Positions 1 through 8,563 are shown, numbered from the stretch's first letter. The stretch: 64,000 nucleotides of DNA from Fidelibacterota bacterium (GCA_947475295.1 CANJLF010000005.1:92660-156659), one strand, 5' to 3'. Notes: generated from the letters alone by a model not told the origin. Made by a program: numbers and translations.

Positions 1-548
1 CGCACGTCACAAGCCAGGCCGATGATCTGATCGACATGGTTGGCGGCACGCCGCTGATCATCAAACTGCTCGAAGGGACGCAAGGCATCGGCGTGGTGCT
101 TGCCGAAACGCGCACCTCGGCGAAGAGCATGATCGAAGCCTTCGGCGGTGTTGAAGCCAACATCATGGTGCAGGAGTTCATCAAGGAGGCCAACAGCACG
201 GACGTGCGCGCCTTCGTCATCGGCGGCAAAGTCGTGGCGGCCATGCAGCGCAAAGGTGCGCCCGGCGACTTCCGTTCCAATCTTCATCGCGGCGGCAAGG
301 CGCAGTCCATCAAGATCACGCCGGAGGAGCGCTCCACGGCCGTGCGCGCTGCCAAAATTCTCGGCCTCAATGTCTGCGGCGTCGATATGCTGCGCTCAAA
401 TCACGGCCCGGTGGTGATGGAGGTCAACTCGACGCCCGGTCTCGAAGGCATCGAGACCGCCACCGGCAAAGACATCGCCGGCATGATCATCGAATTCCTG
501 GAAAAAAATGCCGCGCCGAACAAAACCAAGACCCGCGGTGAAGGTTGA
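1..548 (+). CDS. rimK: RimK-type ATP-grasp ligase (ribosomal protein S6 glutamate ligase family), C-terminal part
   Basis: The reading frame is already open at the window edge (frame from base 3), so the N-terminus is missing. The visible part is the ATP-grasp catalytic half. [11 protein letters not shown] is the nucleotide-binding loop, FRSNLHRGG is the conserved RimK segment, and [14 protein letters not shown] carries the metal-binding Glu and Asn. It ends in a short basic tail after the helix IIEFLEKN. RimK enzymes add glutamate to the C-terminus of ribosomal protein S6, and relatives form other glutamyl peptide bonds, so the exact substrate here is inferred. A terminator-like hairpin follows the stop. 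Confidence 0.93.
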   Translation, partial: HVTSQADDLIDMVGGTPLIIKLLEGTQGIGVVLAETRTSAKSMIEAFGGVEANIMVQEFIKEANSTDVRAFVIGGKVVAAMQRKGAPGDFRSNLHRGGKAQSIKITPEERSTAVRAAKILGLNVCGVDMLRSNHGPVVMEVNSTPGLEGIETATGKDIAGMIIEFLEKNAAPNKTKTRGEG

Positions 549-552
549 TTTT

Positions 553-580
553 CTGGGCCTAGATTTGCTCCTAGGTTTTT
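553..580 (+). terminator. Possible intrinsic terminator after rimK
   Basis: A CCTAG/CTAGG stem (558-562 with 571-575) encloses an eight-base loop and is followed by five T (576-580). It begins 10 bases after the rimK stop. The stem is only 5 bp, so it may be weak. Confidence 0.4.
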
Positions 581-829
581 GGGCGTCATGAACGCCCGAG
601 TCGCAAATTCCCGGTTGCGTTTCTGCATACAGCGACCTTGGGACGCGCCGCACGGCATAAGCATTCAAAAGGCTGGCTTTTTTACAACAGTTTCGCCCTT
701 AAACCTGCGGCAAGTGTGGACTTCCTGCCACAATTGGGGGGATTCAGGGACGGTGACATAGCCGTATATTGACCCCCCCTACCTCCGGTGCAAAGTTGCC
801 GGAAAGCACCAAGGAAAAGCGCACAAATC

Positions 830-1561
830 ATGTGCCCCATGTCAACCTGGACGCGTCTTCTGACAACGGCTGCAGCCGTTGATCTATTTGCCTGCGCGCT
901 CAATCCGGCAGTCGCTGCCGATTTGCGTATGGGCCGGGCCTCGGCCTTTTCGTCGACCGCCTTTTCAGACAGCACGCTGACCATCGGTTATTTCACGCCG
1001 GCCTACGGCGCCATGACTTTGGGTGTCTCGCCCACCGAGCCCCTGATGGCTCATTCCTTCAGCGGGATGACCAGCAGCCTCGCTCCAACTTTCGATATAG
1101 GCGGCAGTGACACGACGCCGGTTTCCGTCGGCCGGGTCGGTGTTTTCGGCGCCTATGACGAGCGCCCGTCGATTTTAGCGCTGACGCCCACCACCGCGTG
1201 GAACTTCGGCGCCTCGGTCGGCTATGCCGGTTTCTATGTGCGCGGCGGCGTCAACGAAGCCACCCCCATGGGGCCGCTGATGGGCACGCAAGGCCTGGAA
1301 GCCGGCTTCGGCTACGAGCTCGGCGCGTTTGATCTGCGGTTGACCTACCTTGCCTCGCAATCCGTCGGCCTGGCGGAACACGAGATCGACAGCAAACAAT
1401 GGGCCGTCGGCGGCATCTATCAGATCACACCGCGCATCCGCGTTAACGCCGATGCGTTCTACGGCGTCGGCGAGAACAGTCGCGCGGCGCTGGCGGTTCA
1501 GCCGCCCATGACCTCGCCGCCCGGCACCGGCGCCCGCGTCGGCGTCCAACTCCGCTTCTAA
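830..1561 (+). CDS. Putative outer-membrane beta-barrel protein
   Basis: About 243 residues, with no family recognised with certainty. The N-terminus has a basic start, a hydrophobic stretch and an Ala-x-Ala cut region ending near AVAAD, which looks like a Sec signal peptide. The mature part is rich in Gly, Thr, Tyr and Phe in alternating patterns (for example TIGYFTPAYGAMTLG and VGYAGFYVRGGV). It ends in GARVGVQLRF, and a C-terminal Phe in an amphipathic last strand is the usual signature of proteins inserted by the BAM machinery. This fits a small porin-like barrel. ATG codons at 830 and 839 are both possible; an AAGGA lies at 811. The 281 bases before it hold no other gene that I can see. 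The role is unknown. Confidence 0.7.
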   Translation: MCPMSTWTRLLTTAAAVDLFACALNPAVAADLRMGRASAFSSTAFSDSTLTIGYFTPAYGAMTLGVSPTEPLMAHSFSGMTSSLAPTFDIGGSDTTPVSVGRVGVFGAYDERPSILALTPTTAWNFGASVGYAGFYVRGGVNEATPMGPLMGTQGLEAGFGYELGAFDLRLTYLASQSVGLAEHEIDSKQWAVGGIYQITPRIRVNADAFYGVGENSRAALAVQPPMTSPPGTGARVGVQLRF

Positions 1562-1586
1562 ACGCTCGCACACAAGACACCGAATT

Positions 1587-2240
1587 TTAAAGCTGGGAAA
1601 CGGCGAAGCTGATTCCAGCCATGCCCACACATCCGCTCGCGCGCAGGCGTCCGATCGTGGCCGCGGTGATACCGCCCAGCGCCAGCACAGGAAGCGAGGT
1701 CTCGCGCACAAGCGCCGCCGTGCGCAAGGCTCCCAAGGGGTGGCGTCCGGGATGACTCGCGGTGACGAAGACCGGCGCCAGGATCGCGGCCGACGCTTGA
1801 CGCGCGCGCGCCCGGCGCAGACCCGCGCCGCCGTGGGCGGCCACGGTCAGAAATTTTGCGCCTCTGTGCTTGTGAAAGTTGCGCAACCACAGCCGCGCGC
1901 CCGGCGGTGGACCGGGCCGCGCCATATGTTCGGCCAAGTGCAATCCCGCTGCACCGACGCTCGCCGCCAGACGCCAATCGCCGGCAATCACCAGCACTAC
2001 GCCGCGCCGCCGGCACAGGATCGAAAGGCGTTTCGCCAGGACCGCGCGGTCTGCACCCTCATAGTGGCGCAAGATCAAGCCGGCGCCGCGCGGCAACAGC
2101 GCCACCGCCGTGGCCGGATCGGGCAGACGCTGGGCATCGCTCATGAGCCAAATCGCCGGCAAGCCGCGCGCACGCGCTTTGGCCGCTTTCCTGGCGCGGC
2201 GTTTGAGATTGGCGGCGGCGTTTGTTAGCCTAGGATTCAT
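1587..2240 (-). CDS. Thiamine-phosphate synthase (ThiE/TenI) family protein
   Basis: 217 residues from ATG 2240, which has GGTGGA six bases upstream; an in-frame GTG at 2249 is the alternative. The TIM-barrel pattern of the family is visible. WLMSDAQRLPDP is the first strand with the D of the pyrophosphate site. RHYEG, IAGDWRLAASVGAAGLHLAEH and TVAAHGGAGLRRA follow, and LALGGITAATIGRL near the C-terminus is the phosphate-binding loop. ThiE joins the HMP and thiazole phosphates to give thiamine phosphate. The N-terminus has a very basic leader (RRARKAAKARARG) and there are no thi genes nearby, so this could be a TenI-like relative of unknown activity. It is divergent from yggS, with 33 bases between. 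Confidence 0.78.
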   Translation of the reverse strand: MNPRLTNAAANLKRRARKAAKARARGLPAIWLMSDAQRLPDPATAVALLPRGAGLILRHYEGADRAVLAKRLSILCRRRGVVLVIAGDWRLAASVGAAGLHLAEHMARPGPPPGARLWLRNFHKHRGAKFLTVAAHGGAGLRRARARQASAAILAPVFVTASHPGRHPLGALRTAALVRETSLPVLALGGITAATIGRLRASGCVGMAGISFAVSQL

Positions 2241-2273
2241 AGTTTCCACCGTTCATAGCCGCCATCTTAGCAA

Positions 2274-2978
2274 GTGATTTTGACCGTGTCCGATCCCGAC
2301 GCAGCCTCAGGTTCTACAGAAGTCGGCGGTGCGCTGGCTGCGGTGCGCGACGGTATCGCGGCGAAATGCCGTGCGGTTGGACGCGATCCCGCGGGCGTGG
2401 CGCTCATCGCCGTCTCCAAAACGCACGGGCCGGAACCTATCGCCGCAGCTATAGCCGCCGGTCAACGGCATTTTGGCGAGAACCGCGTGCAAGAGGCCGC
2501 CGCCAAATGGCCGGCGATACGCGCAACGAGCTCCGACATCCGCCTTCACCTCATAGGTCCGCTGCAAACGAATAAAGTGTCCGACGCGGTGGCTTTGTTC
2601 GACGTCATCCATACGCTTGATCGCCCGCGCCTCGCGGAAAAATTGGCCGAGGAAATGGCGCGCCAAGCGCGCCGCCTGCCGTGTTTCATTCAGATCAACA
2701 CGGGCCGCGAGGCGCAGAAAGCCGGCATTGATCCCGCCGAGGCCGACGCTTTTATCGCCGTCGCGCGCGAGACGTGGAAGCTCGATGTGACCGGCCTCAT
2801 GTGCATCCCGCCGCTGAACGAGCAAGCGGCCATACATTTTGCCTTCCTGCGCGAGATCGCGGCGCGCAACGGCCTCGCGCAGCTTAGCATGGGCATGAGC
2901 GACGACTTTGAAACCGCGATTGCTTTTGGCGCCACGCATATTCGCGTCGGTAGCGCAATCTTCGGCATGCGCGTTTAA
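2274..2978 (+). CDS. yggS: YggS/PROSC family PLP-binding protein
   Basis: 234 residues from a GTG. This is a single-domain fold-type III PLP protein that helps vitamin B6 and amino-acid balance and has no known strong catalytic activity. The PLP lysine lies in LIAVSKTHGPE, followed by FGENRVQEAAAKW, LHLIGPLQTNK and the C-terminal SMGMSDDFETAI and IRVGSAIFG motifs, all typical of the family and in order. Length is normal. The stop shares the palindrome TTAA (2975-2978) with the stop of the convergent L,D-transpeptidase gene. Confidence 0.93.
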   Translation: MILTVSDPDAASGSTEVGGALAAVRDGIAAKCRAVGRDPAGVALIAVSKTHGPEPIAAAIAAGQRHFGENRVQEAAAKWPAIRATSSDIRLHLIGPLQTNKVSDAVALFDVIHTLDRPRLAEKLAEEMARQARRLPCFIQINTGREAQKAGIDPAEADAFIAVARETWKLDVTGLMCIPPLNEQAAIHFAFLREIAARNGLAQLSMGMSDDFETAIAFGATHIRVGSAIFGMRV

Positions 2979-3508
2979 GGAATGCGAATCTCGATCATCG
3001 CGCCGGGTTGAATCGCCTTCAGAACCTCCCGCAGATCCGCCGGCTCTAGCGCCACACAGCCCGCCGTAGGTTTGCCGCCCGCTGGCGCCACGTGCATGAA
3101 GATGGCGCTGCCCATGCCGGCAATCACGGGATCGTCATTGTGGCCCAGGACCACCACCACGTCGTAAAGACTGTCGTCACGCCACAGGGACTCAGCGCTG
3201 GCGGGATAGGGCAACGTCACCGGTTGATTGTAGCGCGCGTCGTCCGGCGCATCGCACCAGCCGGCGCTGCGGCCAATGATCTCGACCGGCAGCGATGTTT
3301 CCGGGGCTGGTCCGCGGTCGGCGCGGTACAAGACGCGCCGCAGAGGAAACCGGCCCACCGGTGTGGCGCCGTCGCCTTCATGTTTATGCGTAACGACTCC
3401 GGCGCGGCCCAGCACGCAAGCGAAAGTCCGCTCACCAAGGCGCAACGTGCCGCGCTCGGGGTGAAGCGGATCAGGCGTGACGAGGAGTTCGCAAGCCGAA
3501 GGACTCAT
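2975..3508 (-). CDS. L,D-transpeptidase (YkuD domain) family protein
   Basis: 177 residues, consisting of the YkuD domain only. The catalytic motif is at the C-terminal end: IFMHVAPAGGKPTAGCVAL contains the conserved His and the nucleophilic Cys in TAGC. VVLGHNDDPVIAGMGSAIF is the preceding family segment. Such enzymes form 3-3 cross-links in peptidoglycan or attach proteins to it. No signal peptide is visible, a common situation in the short alphaproteobacterial form. It lies 9 bases downstream of the unknown gene 3518-4135 on the same strand, so the two are probably co-transcribed, and the sigma-54 promoter at 4168-4184 may serve both. Confidence 0.85.
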   Translation of the reverse strand: MSPSACELLVTPDPLHPERGTLRLGERTFACVLGRAGVVTHKHEGDGATPVGRFPLRRVLYRADRGPAPETSLPVEIIGRSAGWCDAPDDARYNQPVTLPYPASAESLWRDDSLYDVVVVLGHNDDPVIAGMGSAIFMHVAPAGGKPTAGCVALEPADLREVLKAIQPGAMIEIRIP

Positions 3509-3517
3509 CAGTCCATT

Positions 3518-4135
3518 CTAATGCGCTTGGGCTTTCATCGCGTCGTATTTATCCAGGGCGTTTTGCACGGCCCCGTCGAACCAGGGTGGTACATCGCTGG
3601 GTTTATTCTCCGACGCCGCGCGCAAGCCAAAAGCATAAGCTTCGACGGCCTTTGGCGCGGCCGCCTTTACGGGCTCGGCGTTGCCGGCAGTGCGTTTAAT
3701 GGTCTCGGCGACGGCCGGAACGGCCTGCTTCAAATTGGGATTGACCACGGGGCCCGGTGCGAACTTGGTCGTCGCCCGCAAGGCTTCGACGGTATTGGCT
3801 GAGCCGCTGGGCGAAGAGCTAAAGGTGCGCGCGGCGCCCGGGCCCTGACGCAGGGGCATGAAGCGGTCAGAGGCGACCGCGGGCGCTGCGGGGGCGGTTG
3901 TGTCCATGCCTGTCCAAACGTGGTCGCGTTTGACGCCGGCATTCACATTGGCTTTAGAGGCGATTTGCGCCGCCGTGATCTGAGCCTCGGCGGCGGTTTT
4001 GGGCGGGCGCACGCCTTCCATTTCCAGCATGGCGCGGAAGTCTCCAGAACTGGGGGCCGGGTCGCGGGTGCCCCGCTGCGGCATGGGCGGCAGAGGAATC
4101 GACGACGAGGCCGTCAAAGGAGATGTATTGTCCAT
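3518..4135 (-). CDS. Unknown protein, low complexity, behind a sigma-54 promoter
   Basis: 205 residues with no recognised domain. The composition is rich in Ala, Pro, Ser and Thr and looks largely disordered. The N-terminus (SSIPLPPMPQRGTRDP) resembles the flexible starts of rod-associated or secreted flagellar proteins, but that is only an impression. The C-terminal 35 residues, ending in PPWFDGAVQNALDKYDAMKA, may form a helix. There is no signal peptide. The well-formed -24/-12 element 33 bases upstream means expression probably needs RpoN and an enhancer-binding protein, unlike most neighbours. It is followed by an L,D-transpeptidase. Confidence 0.65.
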   Translation of the reverse strand: MDNTSPLTASSSIPLPPMPQRGTRDPAPSSGDFRAMLEMEGVRPPKTAAEAQITAAQIASKANVNAGVKRDHVWTGMDTTAPAAPAVASDRFMPLRQGPGAARTFSSSPSGSANTVEALRATTKFAPGPVVNPNLKQAVPAVAETIKRTAGNAEPVKAAAPKAVEAYAFGLRAASENKPSDVPPWFDGAVQNALDKYDAMKAQAH

Positions 4136-4167
4136 GGCACTTACTTTGTTTGTTTTGCGTCTTGCTA

Positions 4168-4184
4168 CGCAAGATCGGTGCCAA
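4168..4184 (-). promoter_or_regulatory. Sigma-54 (RpoN) promoter, -24/-12 element
   Basis: Read on the reverse strand the site is TTGGCACCGATCTTGCG. It has the invariant GG of the -24 box and GC of the -12 box with the five-base spacing expected for TGGCAC-N5-TTGC. Transcription would start about 20 bases before the ATG at 4135. A TTGCG/CGCAA inverted repeat overlaps the -12 side. No enhancer site was identified. Confidence 0.7.
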
Positions 4185-4300
4185 GTAAAATATGACCATA
4201 TTTCAATGGGTTACGTTTGAAGCCGCCGGGAAAATCGTGGCCTCGCGGCAGTTTCTTCCCAGGCCGCTGGGCGGGCTTTGCCGATTAAGCGGGGCCGCCT

Positions 4301-5497
4301 CTAAAACAGGTGCCCTGACCGCTTGGCCTTGGTCTGCAGGTAGGTCCAGTTGTGGGTATTGGACGGGAAGGCGTGGGGCACCCGTTCGGTCACATCGATG
4401 CCGTGGCGCACGAGTGCGCCGACCTTGGCGGGATTATTTGTCAGCAGGCGCACGCGCGTGAACCCCAAATGCCGCAGCATGCGCACCGCCGGAAGATAGA
4501 CGCGTTCGTCGTCGTCGAAGCCCAACTGCTCGTTGGCGTCGACCGTATCGAAGCCCTGATCTTGCAGCGTGTAGGCGCGCAATTTGTTGACAAGGCCGAT
4601 GCCGCGGCCTTCCTGGGCGAGATACAACAGCACGCCGCCGCCCTCTTTGGCGATGGCCGCCACAGCGCCGCGCAACTGATCGCCGCAATCGCAGCGCAAG
4701 GAGGCGAGCAGGTCGCCGGTAAAACATTCCGAATGCAGGCGCGCGAGCACCGGTTGCGCCGGATCCGGCTGGCCGATGACAATCGCCAGATGTTCGGCGC
4801 CGCCGTCGCTGGGGCGGAACGAAATGATGCGCGTATCGGGCGCGCCGGCCAAGGGAACATGTGCCTCGCTGATAGGCCGCAAATCATCGGCATGATTGCG
4901 CTCGTAAGCCTCGATGGCCCGCGCCGTCACGACAAGTCGTTCCGCGGCCCGCGCCCAGGTGATGGCGGCTTCGTGTGCTGTTTGATGAGTTAGCGGCGCG
5001 ATCACCGCCGCCGGCAAAAGCCGCGCGATCTTGGTCAACAATACAGCCGCGTCACCGGCGCTATGCAACGCCAGCGCCGCCGCCGCAACACCCGGCGGCG
5101 GAATGCGCCCGCTCTCGGTTTGAGGATCGATCAGCGCGCGCACATCATCGGCCGTGAAGGCGCGCGCGGCATTTAACTGAACAGCGCGGGTATCGGGCTG
5201 GCTCAAGCCTAGGATGGAAGCGCGGCGTCCCGTTATCGCCAAGGAAATCGCGCCCACGCCCGCGGCATCGAAAAACGCCGGCGGCCAGGCATCGACGGTC
5301 TCCGCCGCGCGCATCAGAACGGCGGGACCGTCGCCGGCCCCATCACTCGACAAGACCACGACCGCACCGCCGCGCCGCACTTCCGCTACAGCACGCTCGA
5401 CGGATTCCATCAGCTGTTCCGCGCCCGCTTCAGACCTTGGGCGCTCTGCCTTTGAGCGGTTGGCCTCCCGGGGGCCGGATTGCGATTGCATCACCAT
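4301..5497 (-). CDS. ribA: GTP cyclohydrolase II with a degenerate DHBP-synthase-like N-terminal domain
   Basis: 398 residues. The C-terminal half (about 210-390) is a complete RibA domain. LHSECFTGDLLASLRCDCG supplies the zinc-binding cysteines. YLAQEGRGIGLVNKL and LLTNNPAKV are the GTP-binding and catalytic segments, and the C-terminus VPHAFPSNTHNWTYL fits. The first committed riboflavin step opens GTP to the diaminopyrimidine. The N-terminal half has the length and outline of RibB, but the acidic metal-binding motif expected near its start (normally DDExRENEGD) reads SSDGAGDGPAVL, so DHBP synthase activity is probably lost. A separate RibB would then be needed elsewhere. A TATATA sequence sits directly before the ATG. 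No other rib genes are near. Confidence 0.9.
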   Translation of the reverse strand: MVMQSQSGPREANRSKAERPRSEAGAEQLMESVERAVAEVRRGGAVVVLSSDGAGDGPAVLMRAAETVDAWPPAFFDAAGVGAISLAITGRRASILGLSQPDTRAVQLNAARAFTADDVRALIDPQTESGRIPPPGVAAAALALHSAGDAAVLLTKIARLLPAAVIAPLTHQTAHEAAITWARAAERLVVTARAIEAYERNHADDLRPISEAHVPLAGAPDTRIISFRPSDGGAEHLAIVIGQPDPAQPVLARLHSECFTGDLLASLRCDCGDQLRGAVAAIAKEGGGVLLYLAQEGRGIGLVNKLRAYTLQDQGFDTVDANEQLGFDDDERVYLPAVRMLRHLGFTRVRLLTNNPAKVGALVRHGIDVTERVPHAFPSNTHNWTYLQTKAKRSGHLF

Positions 5498-5671
5498 GTC
5501 TCTTATATAGACCCGGGCTCGCGCGAGCGTAAGGGAGCCGGGAACAAGGGCTTGGCGGCTTAAGAATTCATCAGTGTTGCCAATATCATAGCTTTAGGGG
5601 ACAAAGGCCGTCGGTCACGGTTTGGGTTTGGGGCTTAAGCTCAAGCCTGGGCCCGAGGGGAGGATGGCGAA

Positions 5672-6364
5672 GTGTCTGGCGCGCGGACCTTGCTGATTGT
5701 CGAGGATGACGACCTCTTGCGTCATGCGCTCAAGGAGCAGCTGGCAGCCCAAGGCGATTTTGCCGCCATCGACGAGGCGGCCGACGGCGCGGCGGCCTTG
5801 GACAGCGTCAAAGACAAAGTCTTCGACGTTATCCTGTTGGACATCGGCCTGCCGGACATGGACGGGCGCGCGGTGTGTCAGCGTATGCGCGACGCCGGTG
5901 TGCGATCGCCCATCATCATGCTTACGGCGGCCGATTCAGAGGACGATACCGTCACCGGCCTCGACGCCGGCGCCAACGATTACGTCACGAAGCCCTTCCG
6001 CATGGCGGTGCTTCTGGCCCGCGTGCGCGCGCACTTGCGCCAGCACAATCAGTCGGACGATGCGATTTTTCTGGTGGGGCCTTACAAATTCCAGCCGGCG
6101 GCAAAGATGCTCGTGATCGGCGACGGCCAGAAAAAAGTCCGCCTCACCGAAAAAGAAACCGCGATTCTCAAATACCTGTATCGCGTCGGTAATAAAACGG
6201 TCTCGCGCGAAACCCTCTTGGGCGAAGTATGGGGATATAATGCCGCGGTAACGACGCATACGCTGGAGACGCATATTTATCGCTTGCGTCAGAAGATCGA
6301 ACCGGACCCGTCGACGGCCCGGCTTTTGATCACCGAGCCCGGCGGATACCGCCTTAATCCGTAA
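5672..6364 (+). CDS. OmpR/PhoB-family response regulator (orphan)
   Basis: 230 residues from a GTG with GGGGAGG eight bases upstream (an ATG at 5664 is out of frame). Receiver domain at 1-120: VEDDDLLR gives the acidic pocket, DVILLDIGLPDMDG the phosphorylated Asp, ITMLTA-like IIMLTAADSE the switch Thr, and DYVTKPF the conserved Lys. The winged-helix output domain occupies 135-230, with LTEKETAILKYLYR, SRETLLGEVWGY and THTLETHIYRLRQKIE. The C-terminus GGYRLNP is typical. No histidine kinase lies next to it, so its partner and targets are unknown. A strong GC hairpin separates it from the convergent XRE gene. Confidence 0.93.
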   Translation: MSGARTLLIVEDDDLLRHALKEQLAAQGDFAAIDEAADGAAALDSVKDKVFDVILLDIGLPDMDGRAVCQRMRDAGVRSPIIMLTAADSEDDTVTGLDAGANDYVTKPFRMAVLLARVRAHLRQHNQSDDAIFLVGPYKFQPAAKMLVIGDGQKKVRLTEKETAILKYLYRVGNKTVSRETLLGEVWGYNAAVTTHTLETHIYRLRQKIEPDPSTARLLITEPGGYRLNP

Positions 6365-6382
6365 AACCTGTCCGCAAAAGCT

Positions 6383-6410
6383 GCGGGCCCGATATCGCTA
6401 CCGGGCCCGC
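6383..6410. terminator. Bidirectional terminator-like hairpin
   Basis: A perfect 8-bp stem, GCGGGCCC (6383-6390) with GGGCCCGC (6403-6410), lies in the 65-base gap between the convergent response regulator and XRE genes. There is no long T-run on either side, so termination may be inefficient or Rho-assisted. Confidence 0.5.
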
Positions 6411-6429
6411 GTTATCTATTCGAAAGATG

Positions 6430-6909
6430 CTATTCGCGCTTGGAGATGTTGCTCAAGAGCTCGAGCACATTGCGGCGCAGCTCGGCGTTGTGCAGCCGCC
6501 AATAGGCGCGCACGAGTTCCAAGGTCTCCGTGCGCTGCATCGGATCGGCGTCAAAATCGGCCGCCTCTTCCGCCAGATCATCGGGGCTGCGGGCCGCCGG
6601 CGTTGTGCGAACGCCCGTGGTCTCGGGGCCAATGTCTTCGAAGAAATAAGCGATCGGGCAATTCAGCACGCGCGAAATGTCGAACAAGCGGCTGGCGCTC
6701 ACGCGGTTATGGCCGCTTTCGTACTTCTGCACCTGCTGGAACGTCACGCCGATATCGCCGGCCAACTGTTCCTGGCTGATATGCAGCAACGTGCGGCGCA
6801 ATTTAATCCGCTTGCCGACGTGAATATCAATCGGATCCGGACCGCCGCCTCGGGTACCTGGTTGCCGGCCTCTGCCACGGGATTTCATTGGGATGACTGT
6901 CGACTCCAT
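6430..6909 (-). CDS. XRE-family helix-turn-helix regulator (paralogue 1)
   Basis: 159 residues. A basic leader (SRGRGRQPGTRGGG) is followed by a Cro/CI-type HTH at about 29-95: HVGKRIKLRRTLLHISQEQL, then VTFQQVQKYESGHNRVSASR and CPIAYFFED. After an acidic, probably flexible stretch it ends with ETLELVRAYWRLHNAELRRN. The gene at 39856 encodes a close relative with the same layout. Regulators of this type are widespread in alphaproteobacteria, and their targets are not deducible here. It diverges from the histidine operon across 353 bases. Its own leader is AT-rich (6910-7060). Confidence 0.88.
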   Translation of the reverse strand: MESTVIPMKSRGRGRQPGTRGGGPDPIDIHVGKRIKLRRTLLHISQEQLAGDIGVTFQQVQKYESGHNRVSASRLFDISRVLNCPIAYFFEDIGPETTGVRTTPAARSPDDLAEEAADFDADPMQRTETLELVRAYWRLHNAELRRNVLELLSNISKRE

Positions 6910-7262
6910 AACACATCTCTTTTTTTACTAAGGTTAATCGCAAGCTTTAATTGTTTGATCTGCAGTTATAACGCCGCGACCCTCATTTATGTTGCCCTAC
7001 ATGGAAAAAAGGCAATTTTAAACCTTCTTGTCTATGATGTCGCCCGGCATGGTAAGCCCCCATACCTCTTTACAATTAAAGCGTACATTGGGCGGCGGCA
7101 TACCAGGGGACGTTGACTTAGCCGGTGGCGAGTCGGGGACCGACCTGTTAGAAGGTCCGCGAAATTGGACTGGGCTTTCGGCGGCTTAGGCTGATTTCCC
7201 AATGATTTAATTGAGTGCAATCCGACGGGCGGCGCCCGGGATTGTACTCGGATGGAGTGGCG
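6910..7262. other. Divergent intergenic region between XRE gene and hisB
   Basis: 353 bases with no convincing ORF. The left part (6910-7100) is AT-rich and includes an eight-T run just before the XRE start; it probably holds promoters for both directions, but no clear -35/-10 pair stands out. The right end contains the inverted repeat at 7213-7249 and the hisB ribosome-binding site GGAG at 7254-7257. Confidence 0.5.
7213..7249 (+). promoter_or_regulatory. Inverted repeat directly before hisB
   Basis: Arms GAGTGCAATCC (7213-7223) and GGATTGTACTC (7239-7249) match at 10 of 11 positions and flank a GC core with its own small GGG/CCC pairing. The repeat ends 13 bases before the hisB ATG, so it would fold at the end of the leader mRNA or serve as an operator. 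No His-rich leader peptide is visible, so classical attenuation is not supported. Confidence 0.5.
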
Positions 7263-7862
7263 ATGCGTCAGGCAAGCGTTGAGCGCAAGACCAAGGAAAC
7301 CAGCATAAAGGTTACCGTCGATCTGGACGGGACCGGCCAATATGCCGTGGCCACGGGCATAGGCTTTCTCGACCACATGCTCGAGCAGCTCTCCCGTCAC
7401 AGCCTTATGGACCTAAAGGTCGAGGCCAAAGGCGATATCCATATCGACTTCCATCACACCACCGAGGACGTGGCGATTTGCATCGGCGAAGCTGTGGCAA
7501 AGGCGCTCGGCGAGCGTAAGGGCATTTCTCGCTACGGCGTCGGCGTCATCCCCATGGACGAGACTCTGACGGAAGTCGCCATCGACCTGTCCAATCGGCC
7601 CTACCTGATCTGGAAGGTCGCCTTCAGCAAACCCAAGCTGGGCGACATGGACACCGAACTCTTTAAAGAGTGGTTCCAGGCTTTTGCCCAGGCCGCGGGT
7701 GCTACGCTGCACGTGTGGAATAAATACGGCGAGAACAACCATCACATTGTGGAATCTTGCTACAAGGGCCTCGCCCGCGCGCTGCGCCAGGCGGCGGAAA
7801 TTGATTCCCGCAAGGCCGACGCCGTGCCTTCCACAAAAGGGGTGCTCGGCGGCAGCCTCTAA
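7263..7862 (+). CDS. hisB: Imidazoleglycerol-phosphate dehydratase
   Basis: 199 residues from ATG 7263, which has GGAG five bases upstream; the longer in-frame start at 7215 would read through the upstream inverted repeat and is rejected. Both metal-binding His clusters are present: [16 protein letters not shown], and [18 protein letters not shown] near the C-terminus. [13 protein letters not shown] is the other conserved block. The enzyme dehydrates imidazole glycerol phosphate to imidazole acetol phosphate in histidine synthesis. It is the monofunctional form, without the phosphatase domain of enteric HisB. First gene of the his cluster. Confidence 0.97.
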   Translation: MRQASVERKTKETSIKVTVDLDGTGQYAVATGIGFLDHMLEQLSRHSLMDLKVEAKGDIHIDFHHTTEDVAICIGEAVAKALGERKGISRYGVGVIPMDETLTEVAIDLSNRPYLIWKVAFSKPKLGDMDTELFKEWFQAFAQAAGATLHVWNKYGENNHHIVESCYKGLARALRQAAEIDSRKADAVPSTKGVLGGSL

Positions 7863-7891
7863 GAGTTGCCAGTATCGAGTACGTTCCAGGT

Positions 7892-8554
7892 ATGACCGTC
7901 GCAATCATCGACTACGGATCGGGCAACTTACGCTCCGCCGCCAAGGCTTTTGAGCGGGCGGCGCGCGAGACCGGCTTTCGCGGCGACATTGTCGTGACCA
8001 ACGACGCGGCGCGCGTTGCCGCTGCCGACCGTATCGTACTGCCGGGCGTGGGCGCCTTCGCCGACTGCCGCCGTGGTCTTGACGCCGTTCCCGGCATGGT
8101 CGACGCCCTCTCAGAGTCTGTTATCGTCAAAGGCCGGCCGTTTCTTGGTATTTGTGTCGGCATGCAATTGCTGGCCGAGCGCGGCCTCGAACATGGCGAG
8201 CACGCCGGGCTTGGCTGGCTGCAGGGAAGCGTCGTGGCGCTGACACCGGAAGGCGTTGATAGTCCCGGTGGCATCGGCTTTCGCGTGCCGCACATGGGCT
8301 GGAACGAACTCAATATCGCCGTCGCCAACCATCCGGTTTTCGCTGGGATTCCTGCCGGCGGTCACGCGTATTTTGTACACAGCTATCACATGCAGTGCCA
8401 CAACCCCGGCCATGTGCTGGCGACTGTTGCCTATGGGCAGACGGTTACGGCCGTCGTCGGTCGCGACAATATCGTGGGCACGCAGTTCCATCCCGAAAAA
8501 AGCCAGGACGTCGGCTTGCGGTTCATCGCTAATTTTCTGGCCTGGCGTCCTTAA
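7892..8554 (+). CDS. hisH: Imidazole glycerol phosphate synthase, glutaminase subunit
   Basis: 220 residues. Class I glutamine amidotransferase that feeds ammonia to HisF. The nucleophile is in [15 protein letters not shown]. The oxyanion loop is [10 protein letters not shown], and the His-Glu pair is in [22 protein letters not shown] at the start is the usual HisH N-terminus. It lies 29 bases after hisB and 9 bases before hisA. Confidence 0.97.
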   Translation: MTVAIIDYGSGNLRSAAKAFERAARETGFRGDIVVTNDAARVAAADRIVLPGVGAFADCRRGLDAVPGMVDALSESVIVKGRPFLGICVGMQLLAERGLEHGEHAGLGWLQGSVVALTPEGVDSPGGIGFRVPHMGWNELNIAVANHPVFAGIPAGGHAYFVHSYHMQCHNPGHVLATVAYGQTVTAVVGRDNIVGTQFHPEKSQDVGLRFIANFLAWRP

Positions 8555-8563
8555 GGTGACACA

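Noticed and set aside
7263..7862. Longer hisB from 7215
   Set aside because: The extra 16 residues are encoded by the inverted repeat and the ribosome-binding region, and ATG 7263 has a well-placed GGAG.
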